Source of the DNA: Ailurus styani
Lineage: Eukaryota; Chordata; Mammalia; Carnivora; Ailuridae
Length of the DNA stretch: 64,000 nucleotides
Assembly: GCA_002007465.1 (NCBI GenBank)
Contig: LNAC01000003.1
Span: 12,979,821-13,043,820 of the forward strand
Direction of reading: 5' to 3'
Each line of letters begins with the position of its first letter. Position 1 is the stretch's first letter. Position numbers and translations under genes: made by a program. This document shows, one piece after another, positions 11,371 to 21,371 of this stretch. Below the pieces are notes generated by a model. The model saw nothing but the letters and a program-made list of their open reading frames with translations. It had not been told where the DNA came from and made no database searches.

Positions 11371-11560
11371 TTTGACTGAATACCCACTTGCTCGGCACAT
11401 TCTCACCCTCCCCTTCACTTGCTCCACTGCTACTTACATTTCAAGCTTTAGCATAAATGCTACTTATCAGAAAGCTATCTCCTTCAACTAGATTAAATCC
11501 TGTTTACATATAATCCCATATCCTCCTCCACTTCTTTTATAGCTCAACTACAAGTAGGTC
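11371..11560 (+). mobile_element. L2-like 3' relic
   Basis: Contains 'catttcaagctttagcataa', 'atgctacttatcagaaagc' and 'tccttcaactagattaaatc', resembling the L2 3' region ('...cagcataaatgtcacttcctcaggaaagcc...'). Confidence 0.45.
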
Positions 11561-11606
11561 CTAAAAATCTGTATTATAATTTTTAATAGGAAAAATATAT
11601 AATTTC

Positions 11607-11799
11607 GGGCTCCTGGGTGGCTCAGTGGGTTAAAGCCTCTGCCTTCAGCTCAGGTCATGATCTCAGGGTCCTGGGATCGAGGCCCACATCGGGCTCCCTG
11701 CTCAGTGGGGAGCCTGCTTCCTCCGCTCTCTGACTTCCTCTCTGCCTACTTGTGATCTCTCTCTCTGTGTGTCCAATAAATAAAATCTTAAAAAAAAAC
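11607..11799 (+). mobile_element. Can-SINE, mustelid-type form
   Basis: Head 'gggctcctgggtggctcag' plus 'tgggttaaagcctctgcc', body 'ctgcctacttgtgatctctc' and tail 'aataaataaaatctta'. Short duplication ataatttc at 11599-11606 and 11802-11809. Confidence 0.95.
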
Positions 11800-11939
11800 A
11801 CATAATTTCAAAACAGAAGAAAAAGTAATGCAGTAGAAAGTCTCCCAACCATCTCAGTTCCCAGGAAACCAATTTCCATACAATCCTTCCTACCACCATC
11901 TTGAATATCCATCACCATTATTCACAGTGACTCCTCAAT

Positions 11940-12440
11940 CTTTCTTTCCTTAGTCCCTTTGTCTACACACAAACAAAAATAAAATTATATTCTCATTCTT
12001 TTTTATTATACACAATATATTAGCAGCTGGTATTTCCACCATGCACTATTTTTTAACTGAATATATTCTGGATATTTCTCTGTACAAGTAATAGACAGCT
12101 TGGTCATCTGTTTCTTAAAGCTGTATTCTGTTGTCTATAGATACCATAAATTGATTAAATCAATACTGTTGATGGATGTGACAGCGTGTCCTGATAAAAT
12201 AATCTTACATATATATCAATTCACATCTGTATGAGTTTAGAATATATATCTAGAAGTGGAGATGGTTGATTAAAAGGTTATATGCATTTTAAAAAAAAAG
12301 GTTATGTGTATTTTTTAAAAGAAAAATATTGAATGATTGCCTACAATGGAAGCTATAACAAATTTATACTCCCATGGGCAATATATGAGAATTGCTGTTT
12401 TCCCCAGTTTGTCAAGAATGTGTAATAAAACTAAAATTTT
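11940..12440 (-). mobile_element. Old L1 fragment, reversed
   Basis: Shows the familiar reversed L1 phrases 'gatggttgattaaaaggtta', 'tatgcattttaaa', 'caaatttatactcccatggg' and 'caatatatgagaattgctg', which correspond to 'caaagggtatgtgcatttt...ccaatttacactcccaccagcaatgtatgag'. Diverged; ends unclear. Confidence 0.6.
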
Positions 12441-12511
12441 TTGTTAGTCGAATGAAAAACTGCACCATAGCATGTTACTTGTAATATACCATACGACCTT
12501 CCCACTCTTTT

Positions 12512-12745
12512 TTAAAAAATAATTAATCAATTAATTGATTGATTGATTAATTATTTATTTAAGAGAGAGAGCACGAGAGAGCTAGCATGGTGGGGAGGGA
12601 CAGAGGGAGACAGAAAGAGAGTCTCAAGCAGACTCCGCACTGAGCACGGAGCTGGACGTGAGGCTGGATCCCAGGACCCTGAGATCATGACCTGAGCCAA
12701 AACCAGGAGTCAGACACTTTACCGACTATGCCACCCAGGTGCCCC
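12512..12745 (-). mobile_element. Can-SINE, older form
   Basis: T/A-rich tail with ATTGATT repeats (12520-12558), body 'agctagcatggtggggagg', 'gagatcatgacctgagcc' and head complement 'ccacccaggtgcccc'. Flanks cccactctttt (12501-12511) and cccgctctttt (12752-12762) are a target-site duplication with one mismatch. Confidence 0.93.
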
Positions 12746-12839
12746 AACTCTCCCGCTCTTTTGACTTCTTTCCATTAGCCTAAAAACATGCTCTTTCCTG
12801 ATTTAAAAAACAAAAAAGGAAAAATATTTTTCTAACATC

Positions 12840-13560
12840 GTTTCTCCCTTAATTATCACTCTTTTTCTCATTTTCCTTCATGACTTCACACCCAGGGATT
12901 CTGGAATCCATTTCAATCTGACTACTACAGTTATCACTCTACTATTAATGTCCCTATGAGGGTTATCAATAACCTCCACATTTCCAAATCCTTTGAGCAT
13001 TTTCTGTCCTTATCTTACTTGATTTTTCCAGAACATCTGACACTGACCATCATGTTCTCCAACCTAATAACTTCTTGCCATTGGCTTTTGGGGAAAACTC
13101 TTTTCTGATTGTTCTAGAAATTCTGGTTCTTTGCATTAATCTTTAATAGGCTTTTTATTGTCCCATTGACATTTAAATATTAGTAGGCCTTAGGATTTAT
13201 TCTTTGTTCTCTTCTTATTTAAAAATTCCTGGGCGCCTGGGTGGCTCAGTGGGTTAAAGCCTCTGCTTTCGGCTCAGGTCATGATCTCAGGGTCCTGGGA
13301 TCGAGGCCCACATCGGGCTCTCTGCTCAGCAGGGAGCCTGCTTCCTCCTCTCCCTGTCTCTCTGCCTGCCTCTCTGCCTACTTGTAATCTCTCTCTCTGT
13401 GTCAAATAAAAAAAAAAATTGTTTAAAAAATAAATAAATAAAAAAATAAAAAAATAAAAATTCCTCCTGACCTATCTCCTTTGTACCCATGGCTTTTCAT
13501 GCATTAATCTGAAAGCATTAATGGCCCCAAATTTTCATCTCCAGCCCATCTTTGCCTCTG
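12840..13560 (+). mobile_element. Degenerate old repeat candidate split by a SINE
   Basis: The text before (12840-13230) and after (13455-13560) the SINE at 13231-13454 resembles a common ancient mammalian repeat ('catctgacactgaccatcat', 'atttattctttgttctcttc', 'cctgacctatctcctttg', 'ttcatctccagcccatc'). The family is not identified. Confidence 0.35.
13231..13454 (+). mobile_element. Can-SINE, mustelid-type form, 11-bp TSD
   Basis: Head 'gggcgcctgggtggctcag', 'tgggttaaagcctctgc', body with 'ctgcctgcctctctgcctac' and a long A/TAAA tail. Exact duplication taaaaattcct at 13220-13230 and 13455-13465. Confidence 0.96.
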
Positions 13561-14190
13561 TTTACCCCTACTCTGTTTAATAGAGAGGGGCAAGAGATGG
13601 GAAATATGTCATGATTTTCAGTTATGAAGTTGGTAAGAAAAAATAGGGTGTATGAATGATTAATAATAGGTATCACTCACTGAGTGGTTTGTGTGTGGCA
13701 AGAACTAAAGTATGAGTTTATACTAGGAGATAAACTCTATCACAGATCCTCATCAAGCTTTCAGTGGTTGCGGAATGATTGAGAAAGCAATGACTGAATA
13801 TGTAGTAGTCTAGGGAATGATTACTTAAACTTCTAGAAAACTGAAGAGCTGATTTGAAAATACATGGCATATTGAAAAGGTCTAGTGCAGGATTTATTGA
13901 ACAGGTTGGCTTGGAGAGCCACCTAGTGGTAAGAGAGTATGTGAGGAAAGCCAGAGCCCGCAAGGAGTTGACAGCCAAATCACAGAGTGGCCTTCTCCAC
14001 CTAGGCTGACTAGGGACAGAAAGCTTAGGATCTGACTAGAGGTCACACCAGAGTCTACTGTTACAATGCTACTGTCCCAGCATATTTGGTTTTCCTTATA
14101 CATTTTCAGATAAATATACTTATTTTCCTACAGGTTTCTTTAATTTACCAACCTGGCTGTAGATACTCAGAATTGGGGAAAGAAATGCAT
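13561..14190. other. Unique sequence with one CTCF-like motif
   Basis: No gene was recognised. The CTCF-like site at 13919-13932 is listed separately. Confidence 0.5.
13919..13932 (+). promoter_or_regulatory. CTCF-like motif
   Basis: ccacctagtggtaa resembles the CTCF core (CCAC/C-NAGNGGC-A/G), missing the final GC. A motif match only; no occupancy evidence. Confidence 0.3.
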
Positions 14191-14206
14191 GAAAGTGAGG
14201 TATGTA

Positions 14207-14376
14207 GGGCACATGGGTGGCTCAGTGGGTTAAAGCCTCTGCTTTCGGCTCAGGTCATGATCTCAGGGTCCTGGGATTGAGGCCCGCATCAGGCTCTCTG
14301 CTCAGCAGGGAGCCTGCTTCCCCCTCTCTCTCTGCCTGCCTCTCTGCCTCCTTGTGATCTCTCTCTCTCTNAAAAA
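14207..14376 (+). mobile_element. Can-SINE, mustelid-type, exact 16-bp TSD, tail broken by N
   Basis: Head 'gggcacatgggtggctcag', 'tgggttaaagcctctgc', CT-rich body, then 'ctctctctctct', a single N at 14371 and 'aaaaa'. The exact duplication gaaagtgaggtatgta at 14191-14206 and 14377-14392 marks a recent insertion. The 'gtcaaataaataaa' tail expected after the CT run is missing, so the N probably hides a small assembly gap. Confidence 0.95.
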
Positions 14377-14392
14377 GAAAGTGAGGTATGTA

Positions 14393-14749
14393 AACAAACA
14401 AAACACAACGCCCCACCCCCCAAAACTGACGGTTGCGCTTATCCAATCAGAAGGTTAGAGGGGGCACTAATGGCACAGGCTATGGCTACCAGCCTCCCTG
14501 CTTTCCTTCCTGCTTTCTGCTCTCTGACACATACTCTGAGTTGCTATGACAAAAAAAAAAAAAAAAGAAAAAAAAGGCAGCTTCTCAGTATATTCCAGAA
14601 ACAAATTCAGAATTGTCCACGAAACTACACTGATCCAGAAGACCCAAAGATGAATCCTTTTAACACTGAAACATAGAAGGTTAATAACAAAAAACACCAA
14701 TAAAACAAAGCTTTTGCTACATGATGCTAAGATAATTTTTAAAAATCCC
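14393..14749. other. Unique sequence with an A-rich tract
   Basis: Nothing recognised except an A run with one G (about 14550-14577). Open frames on both strands here cross that run. Confidence 0.5.
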
Positions 14750-15090
14750 CCAATCTCACTGGTTCTCAACAGCATACATTTCTCATTCGTGTTCATGTAA
14801 ATGGTGGCTGGTTAGTTGTGGCTTTCCTCTATTCTAGAATGGGAATGGTTCTCCATCCAGAACCTGGGCTGAAGGAACAGCTCTGCTGTGAGGCCCTGAT
14901 TCTTGGGGCTGAGGAAAAAGATCAAGAGACCTCAGAGAAACTCTCAATGGCTCTTAGAGCTTCTTCTCAGAGGCAGCACCTGTCCCTTTCCCTCATACTT
15001 CATCAGACAAAGCATGTCACATGGCTAAAGCCCCCCATTGATGGAGACGGAAATACACTCTCACTATGAGAAGCAGCATTTAGATACAGA
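14750..15090 (+). mobile_element. Ancient repeat relic (LTR/MER-like)
   Basis: Phrases such as 'gggctgaaggaacagctc', 'cagacaaagcatgtcacatg' and 'ggaaatacactctcactatg' resemble a common mammalian repeat containing 'ggccaaagcaagtcacatggcc'. The 83-codon open stretch at 14818-15069 lies within it and is not considered coding. Confidence 0.4.
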
Positions 15091-16022
15091 GGTATAGTCA
15101 GCGCAACAAAATTTATTGTCCAAAAACCAGGACAATGTTGAGAGTGAAAGTATTTTTCGATGATCAAGCTAGGATAATAGATTAAAACTGGGATTGTCCT
15201 TGTAAAGGGGGATATATTATCACCTCCTTACAAGTTTCTCACAGGGAGAAAGGGAGCACGTAATCAAGAATACTTGAGTTGATCACAAGCTTTGATGGAA
15301 AGACCTGGCTTATACACGTGGAGGCATACACACATGCTGAGGGAAGGAAGGAAAAACAGGAAGACTAGACCAGGTGCATCAGGAAGTTAGATATTAGCCT
15401 CGGGCTGTGAGATTGCTTCTGAAATACAGGTCAAGACAAAAGATAATGGACCAAGAGGAGCTCCATTTAAGCAATAACCTGCTGGAAGTAATGGTAGGTA
15501 ATGGTAAGAAAAAGGTACATTTAAGGTGCCATTTCTCTCAGTAATAGAGCACATACTTGGGGTCTCAGGGCGTCAGCGGAGTACCAAGGATGAGAGAAAT
15601 TAGAGTACCTGGTTTTCTTAGGGCCAGCAATGGCAGATGATGAACATGTAAAAAAAAAATTCCTAAGTTATATTTCTAATTGAGGGTGTTTGCAGTCATT
15701 AACAGATAGAAAAATTAAAGAATCAAGATAAATATAGAAAAAAAAATCCCACAAATCCCGTGAGTCTAAACTGTTTTTTGTTAGGAATTCAAAATATAAC
15801 AAAGATTAATTACATGGATGATATGTAGATTGACATGGAGTGGAATAGTGACTAAGAGCCATACAAGGGAAGAACAAGTAGCAAACAAATGAACTTCAAG
15901 TTAACATATTTCTATTGCTAACATTGGGTTTTAATGAAACTAATGTTTCTTAGCTGAGAAATAGTTTTAAAGCAGTAACCTAAAAGCAGTCCTGAGTCAC
16001 TTAAAAAAAAAGTATTGTTTGT
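15091..16022. other. Unique sequence, nothing recognised
   Basis: No transposon signature or credible exon was seen. Confidence 0.45.
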
Positions 16023-16039
16023 GAGGAAAAAAGACTTTT

Positions 16040-16061
16040 TTTTGAGATTTTATTTATTTGT

Positions 16062-16123
<62 letters not shown>

Positions 16124-16263
16124 AAGTGGGGGGAGGGGAAGAGGGAGAGGAAGAAGCAGGCTCCCCACTGAGCAGGGAGCCTGATGCAGGACTTAATCCC
16201 AGGAGCCTGGGATCATGACCTGAGCCAAAGGCAAATGCTTAACTGACTAAAACCCAGGTTCCC
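16040..16263 (-). mobile_element. Can-SINE with expanded GA tract
   Basis: 'gagattttatttatttgtgag', an expanded AG tract, then 'gggatcatgacctgagcc' and a decayed head complement 'aaaacccaggttccc'. Flanks gaggaaaaaagactttt and gagaaaaaaatactttt look like a diverged target-site duplication. The open frame at 16015-16218 is this repeat. Confidence 0.92.
16073..16120 (+). repeat. (GA)24 microsatellite inside a SINE
   Basis: About 48 nt of uninterrupted GA, grown from the AG-rich part of the SINE body. Confidence 0.97.
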
Positions 16264-17119
16264 GAGAAAAAAATACTTTTGAGTGAGATTAAGATCATTT
16301 TTTTATTCATTTAAAATATGGGGTAAAATCACTGGTTTAAAAAGAGACTATAAGCTATCAACTGAAGTTCTCTAGGCCACAATTCACATTATTAAACAGA
16401 AAATGTGTATCAGATATTCTCTAGATATCAGCTGTTGTCACTGAATGAAATAAATTGTGATTTTAATGCTACTGCATCTTCTTTTTTTTGACCTCAGTCT
16501 AAGAGCAAGCCTTCATGAGTGAAGGCTGCGGCATCCTGGAAAGATATCAGTCCCTCTCCCCATGATGGCTCATTTGCTAACTGCAGTATTTAATTACACC
16601 ACGTTTCTAACTTTAAATGTGTCCCAGGAAAATAAGATTTGTTTTCTGTCCCTGGTTTTAACAAACATTAAATTTGTTAACAAAATAATAATTTGCTAAC
16701 AAACATAATAATTTTTAACAAACATTAATTAAAGACAAGTACTATATTGACTTAAATATCTTCCTATTTATCCAGAAAGTATATTTTAAAATGTGTCCTT
16801 AGGGATTCCTATTTACGAAATGTTGGAAATTATTTCCCTGAAGTCGAGTACCTGTTAAATTATCGGTGTAATGAAAATTTGCTGTTTTAACCACAAGGTG
16901 GCAGAATAAGCTAGGCGCTCGCTCTATGGGCTTTTTCCAAATTGCTCAAGTAACTTCAGACATACCTCATTTTACCAGATTAGGATGAAAGATGCTTAAA
17001 TAATTGTAGTGTGCCTTTGTGAACCTAAACACATGTGTAAGACATACTATATGAATAACAGAATTTGAAAGAAGTTAAAACGAACAAAAACTCCTTCAAA
17101 TCCTTAGGATAAACCCCAC
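16264..17119. other. Unique sequence with a small hairpin and CTCF-like site
   Basis: No gene was recognised. Contains an 8-bp-stem perfect hairpin (16508-16527) and a good CTCF-like motif (16891-16904). Confidence 0.5.
16891..16904 (+). promoter_or_regulatory. CTCF-like motif
   Basis: ccacaaggtggcag matches the CTCF core CCAC-N-AG-G-TGGCAG at every usual position. It is the strongest of the three such sites I saw, in otherwise unique sequence. Motif evidence only. Confidence 0.45.
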
Positions 17120-17128
17120 TGAAAAGGT

Positions 17129-17340
17129 GTTTTATTAAAAGATTTTATTTATTTATTCATTCATTTTTTTTTTTGAGAGAGAGAGTGCAGGCACACAAGA
17201 AAGCACAAGTGGGGGTGGGTAGAGGGAAAAGCAGACTCCACTGAGCAGGGAGCCTGATGCGAGTCTCCATCCCAGGACCCTGGGATCATGACCTGAACTG
17301 AAGGCAAATGTTTAACCCACTGGGCCAACAGGGTGCTCCT
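17129..17340 (-). mobile_element. Can-SINE
   Basis: 'aaaagattttatttatttat', AG-rich body, 'gggatcatgacctgaactg' and head complement 'ccactgggccaacagggtgc'. Short duplication tgaaaagg at 17120-17127 and 17341-17348. Confidence 0.93.
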
Positions 17341-17567
17341 TGAAAAGGAGCTATTCTAAAGTTGGTTTCTAATAACATTTAAGTTGATTTCAAATAAAAT
17401 TCTTCGCAGTTTTTTTTTCAAAGCGCTGTGACCCTATATAGTTGGTCCCCTATATTATGAACCCGGAGGTTTGTTCTCTCCACTGTCTGTTCCCAAGATC
17501 ACACAGGAAGTACCTGGGGAGACACCCCTACAGAATGACACCTTACCATAAAGCAGACTCATAACTG

Positions 17568-17766
17568 TAGAGAAGAAACTGAGGGCTACCAGAGGGGAGG
17601 GGGGCAGGTGGATGGGTTAAATGGGTGATGGGGATTAAGGAGGGCACTTGTGAGGAACACTGGGTGCTGGATGTGAGTGATGAATCACTAAATTCTACTC
17701 CCGAAATGTTACATGAGGTGTCAACTAACTGGAATTAAAATTAACATTTGAAATGAAAATAAAAAT
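17568..17766 (+). mobile_element. L1 3' end (carnivore type)
   Basis: Reads 'gggttaaatgggtgatgggg', 'attaaggagggcacttgtga', 'cactgggtgctggatgtgag', 'atgaatcactaaattctact' and an A-rich end. This is the typical 3' untranslated end of carnivore L1; the rest is 5'-truncated. Confidence 0.85.
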
Positions 17767-18129
17767 GGTACCCTAAACATGTCTGAACCCCTGTGCCAGG
17801 AAAGAGAGGCACTTACTTTCATCCTCTTCCCCAACACTATACAGTTTGTAAAAACATAAAACATAGTTACCTTTGAAAACTAATCCAAAGGAGGTAACAT
17901 TGTCATATTAAGATGTTAAAAGAAACTCTCATTTGTCATAACCTCCAATACAAATATATGAAGTTAACAATAACAATAAAACATTCAAGCTGTCACATGT
18001 CATCGTGATATTTGCATTCATCTGAGGCAAGGGTCCTCTGAAGAAATCATAAGTGAATAATTGTTTTGGTATAATAAATGAGGATTCCTGTATTTTGAAC
18101 CCTTGCTGGTAAATGTATCGCTAAAATGA
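17767..18129. other. Unique sequence, nothing recognised
   Basis: No signature was seen. Confidence 0.45.
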
Positions 18130-18570
18130 AGTCCAGCCTTCTTCAAATGGCATTCAAGATCCTTCATTATGTGTTGTTCCTTTTCCAGAGTTCTATTTAT
18201 CTATACCAACCATGGCCTTTCACACCACTGCTTTGCCGAGACTGTTACTTCTTAGAATGCCCTCTCTTCCTCTGTTCCTGCAACTGGCCAAGTTGCCATT
18301 TCTCCTTCAAGAAATGACTCGAAGATCTCTCTCTAAAATGTCTCCTGAATTCTGCCTTGAAAGCAGAAATATATAATCATTTCCTTTTCTGTAACCTTAG
18401 ACTCACTGTTCCTGTTTTCATCATATTGATCATTTAATTTGACTTGCTTTTGTACCGTTATGTCTACCAAAGAGAGGAGCCTTATTTCATCATCTTTGTG
18501 CCTCTGATGCCTACTGGGGAGATTTAAACAGAAGGGGCACTCAATAAGCCCTTTGGTGAAGGAATGAAAG
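18130..18570 (+). mobile_element. L2 3' end
   Basis: Good order of L2 phrases: 'tttcacaccactgctttgcc', 'agaatgccctctcttcctc', 'ccatttctccttcaagaaat', 'agaggagccttatttcatc', 'ggcactcaataagcc'. The 63-codon open stretch at 18126-18317 is L2 derived. Confidence 0.75.
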
Positions 18571-19082
18571 AGTCAAAAACACCCACAAATTCATGCAGTG
18601 CATAGGTTAATGTATCTTTACATTATTATTTCTATTTGAAGATGACATTTATATCCAAAGAAGAGTATGCTCTTAAAGTTTATCTTTAGTTGATTTATTT
18701 TTACATTAAGTTCAGAAAAACCTTTGAATTTTGTTTAAATTGTAGAGCACAAACCATAGGACCATTATTCTTCAACTTTTCACAGTCTCTGGGAAGTCAC
18801 ACATATAAAAGGATTCACATATTATAATTTAAATAACATATCCTTTGGAAACGGTTGCTCCTAAGTATGAAACTTCAATATTTCCTCAATATCTCAAATA
18901 AAAATACTTATTAAATGCATAAAATGTTAAAGGTACTATGTTAGGTGTATTTTATATCAAATATATGACATTTTATACTTATCTCATGGACAGATTTGAC
19001 CTAGTTGTTTTAAAAAATATTTAAGTTCTTAAAACAGTCTCAGCTTGATATTATGAGGGGTTTCATAAAAGGTAAGTACTAC
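18571..19082. other. AT-rich unique sequence
   Basis: Nothing recognised. Confidence 0.45.
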
Positions 19083-19152
19083 ATTATATACATGTATATA
19101 TTATATATATGTACACACGTGTATATGTGTACATATATTTGTGTATATATAT
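19083..19152 (+). repeat. AT/GT-rich simple repeat
   Basis: Irregular TATA/TGTA dinucleotides around 'gtacacacgtgtatatgtgt'. Confidence 0.85.
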
Positions 19153-19206
19153 CTCCAACTAAATTAGTACGCATTGATAGAATGCTCAATCCTTTACCAA
19201 AAACAA

Positions 19207-19556
19207 GTCACATTAGCATTCATTCTAAGACTGAAAATATAGGACTTGCATTCTTCACACAAAATACACCCAAGAGAAGAGATTCTACGGAGGGAAGAAG
19301 AAGAGATTCAACTGACTTTATAAAATCAGAAAATCTGAAAATCATTTAGGATTACTTCAGAATGATGGGGTAGACTCTACTGTCACATTAGCATTCATTC
19401 TAAGACTGAAAATATAGGACTTGCATTCTTCACACAAAATACACCCAAGAGAAGAGATTCTACGGAGGGAAGAAGAAGAGATTCTACTGACTTTATAAAA
19501 TCAGAAAATCAGAAAATCATTTAGGATTACTTCAGAATGATGGGGTAGACTCTACT
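19207..19556 (+). repeat. 175-bp tandem duplication, two copies
   Basis: 19207-19381 is repeated head-to-tail as 19382-19556. Identity continues three bases (gtc) beyond the second copy. I count two mismatches over 178 aligned positions (a19310/t19485 and t19336/a19511), about 99%, so the duplication is recent. Neither copy shows a repeat signature, so this is duplicated unique DNA. An open frame (19053-19349) runs across copy 1 but has no recognisable product. Confidence 0.97.
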
Positions 19557-19821
19557 GTCCATAAAAACTATGACTCTCATAAGCTTCTGAGGGATATGTG
19601 GTTTGACATTTTAATTTGGGGGGGGGAAAGGTTAACATTTTGACAAAGTAATTTATGCCATCAATGGCATTGGTTTCTTGCCTGAGAAGAATTTTTGATG
19701 ACAAGAGGAAGGGATCTCCTAAAGGCACATAATGGGAAAGGAGATTGTGCATCAATATAGAGCTTTGGTCAAAATAGGCTCAAATATTCCCACTTCCTCT
19801 CCTCCATTTGATGTGTGGGGG

Positions 19822-19833
19822 GTGTGTGTGTGC

Positions 19834-19871
<38 letters not shown>
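19822..19871 (+). repeat. TG microsatellite with CG units
   Basis: About 50 nt of TG dinucleotides with an internal 'tgcgcgtg', preceded by a G-run. Confidence 0.97.
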
Positions 19872-19873
<2 letters not shown>

Positions 19874-19964
19874 CAGCCACTCTATACTTTTTTCTATAAT
19901 AAATGAAAATGTAATAATTAAATGTAAACTACAAATTCTTAAATAGAGTTTTAAAATTGCATTT

Positions 19965-20136
19965 GGGGGTGCCTAGGTGGCCTAGGTGGTTGAGAGTAGG
20001 ACTCTTGGTTTCCACTCAGGTCTTGATTTCATGGGCCTGGGATGGAGCCCCGCTTCAGGCTCATGCCAGTGCTCGAGTCTCTCTCCTCCTCCCTTTGTCG
20101 CTCTCCCACTGCTCTCTCTCCCTCTAATAAATAAGT
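19965..20136 (+). mobile_element. Can-SINE, diverged
   Basis: Head 'gggggtgcctaggtggcc' carries a local duplication of 'ctaggtgg', then 'cactcaggtcttgatttc', CT body and 'aataaataagt' tail. Flanks aaaattgcattt (19953-19964) and aaaattccattt (20137-20148). Confidence 0.92.
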
Positions 20137-20231
20137 AAAATTCCATTTAGAAGGTATGCTTTACTTATAAAATTTAATACTCTACATATGTAAACATCTA
20201 AAGCAGTATAAATAAGCTTTTCTGTAATTTT

Positions 20232-20400
20232 TTAAAAAGATGTTATTTATTTATTTGACAGCATGTGAGAGCAAGCTGGGGGAGCGGCAGGTGGAGGGAA
20301 AGGGAGAAGCAGGCTCGATGTGGGGCTCCATCCCAGGACCCTGGGATCATGACCTAAGCTGAAGGCAGATGCTTAACAGACTGAGCCACCCAGGTGCCTC
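20232..20400 (-). mobile_element. Can-SINE, 17-bp TSD with one mismatch
   Basis: 'gatgttatttatttatttga' side, 'gggatcatgacctaagctg' and head complement 'actgagccacccaggtgcc'. Flanks agcttttctgtaatttt (20215-20231) and agctcttctgtaatttt (20401-20417). Confidence 0.94.
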
Positions 20401-20681
20401 AGCTCTTCTGTAATTTTCAGTAAGTTACTGAGTGTATGCAGAAAGACATAAAGAGTTGATAGTTACTACTTGTCTCAGATACAACACTATCATAAAAACA
20501 AAATCTGAATAGTTGTGTGTAGTTGTGGCTACACTTTGTTGAAGGTGAATTACTTCCTGTGCCAAAATTGGAAAACATAACTGCTCAAGTAACAATTCCA
20601 AGAGTTTTCCAGTGGTTTTTTTTTCTTTTTTTTTTAGCTAAGAACAGTCTTTGCCTAAATTGTTTAAAACCGAGAAAAAAA

Positions 20682-20866
20682 GGGCACCTGGGTGGCTCAG
20701 TGGGTTAAAGCCTCTGCCTTCGGCTCAGGTCATGATCTCAGCGTCCTGGGATCCAGGCCCGCATCGGGCTCTCTGCTCAGCAGGGAGCCTGCTTCCTCCT
20801 CTCTCTCTGCCTACTTGTGATCTCTCTCTCTCTGTCAAATAAATAAATAAAATCTTTAAAAAAAAA
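20682..20866 (+). mobile_element. Can-SINE, mustelid-type form
   Basis: Head 'gggcacctgggtggctcag', 'tgggttaaagcctctgcc', 'ctgcctacttgtgatctctc', 'caaataaataaataaaatc' tail. Flanks aaaaccgagaaaaaa (20667-20681) and aaaactgagaaaaaa (20867-20881) differ at one base. Confidence 0.96.
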
Positions 20867-21175
20867 AAAACTGAGAAAAAAGCAAAGAAGAAACCGGACC
20901 CAGCTTAAGTATATTTTATTGAATTGATCTATGCATATTTGTTTGTATCTCCTAAACCAGACTTGAATGGTCTTCAAAAAAGGGGAATATGTCTTATTCA
21001 TTTTGTATCATAATGAATAGTCACAAAAGAAAGATATTTTTGATTGAATTGACATGAAATTTGTTACTTCAATAATACAAAGGTACAAAGTTCTATTATT
21101 GCTCTGGTTATATATATGTATGACACTATAGAGTTTTCAGACTAGTACCTAATAAGTACTTGAAAATCTGTCATA

Positions 21176-21363
21176 TAATATTTTTTTTAAAAAAAGATTT
21201 TTATTTATTTAAGATAGAGAGAGCATGAGCGGGGGGCAAAGGTAGAGGGGGAAGCAGGCTCCCTGCTGAACAGGGAGCCCAACACAGGGCTCAGTCCCAA
21301 GACCCTGAGATCATGACCTGAGTTGAAAGCAGATAACTAACTGACTGAGCCACCCAGGTGCCC
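21176..21363 (-). mobile_element. Can-SINE
   Basis: 'agatttttatttatttaag', AG-rich body, 'gagatcatgacctgagttg', head complement 'actgagccacccaggtgccc'. Short duplication ctgtcata at 21168-21175 and 21364-21371. Confidence 0.93.
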
Positions 21364-21371
21364 CTGTCATA

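Noticed and set aside
10887..11491. Overlapping open frames on both strands
   Set aside because: Produced by a long CT-rich tract; peptides are S/P/L-rich or R/E/G-rich low complexity.
16015..16218. Open frame with an (RE)n peptide
   Set aside because: GA microsatellite within a Can-SINE.
18126..18317. 63-codon open stretch with cysteine-rich peptide
   Set aside because: It is the 3' region of an L2 element.
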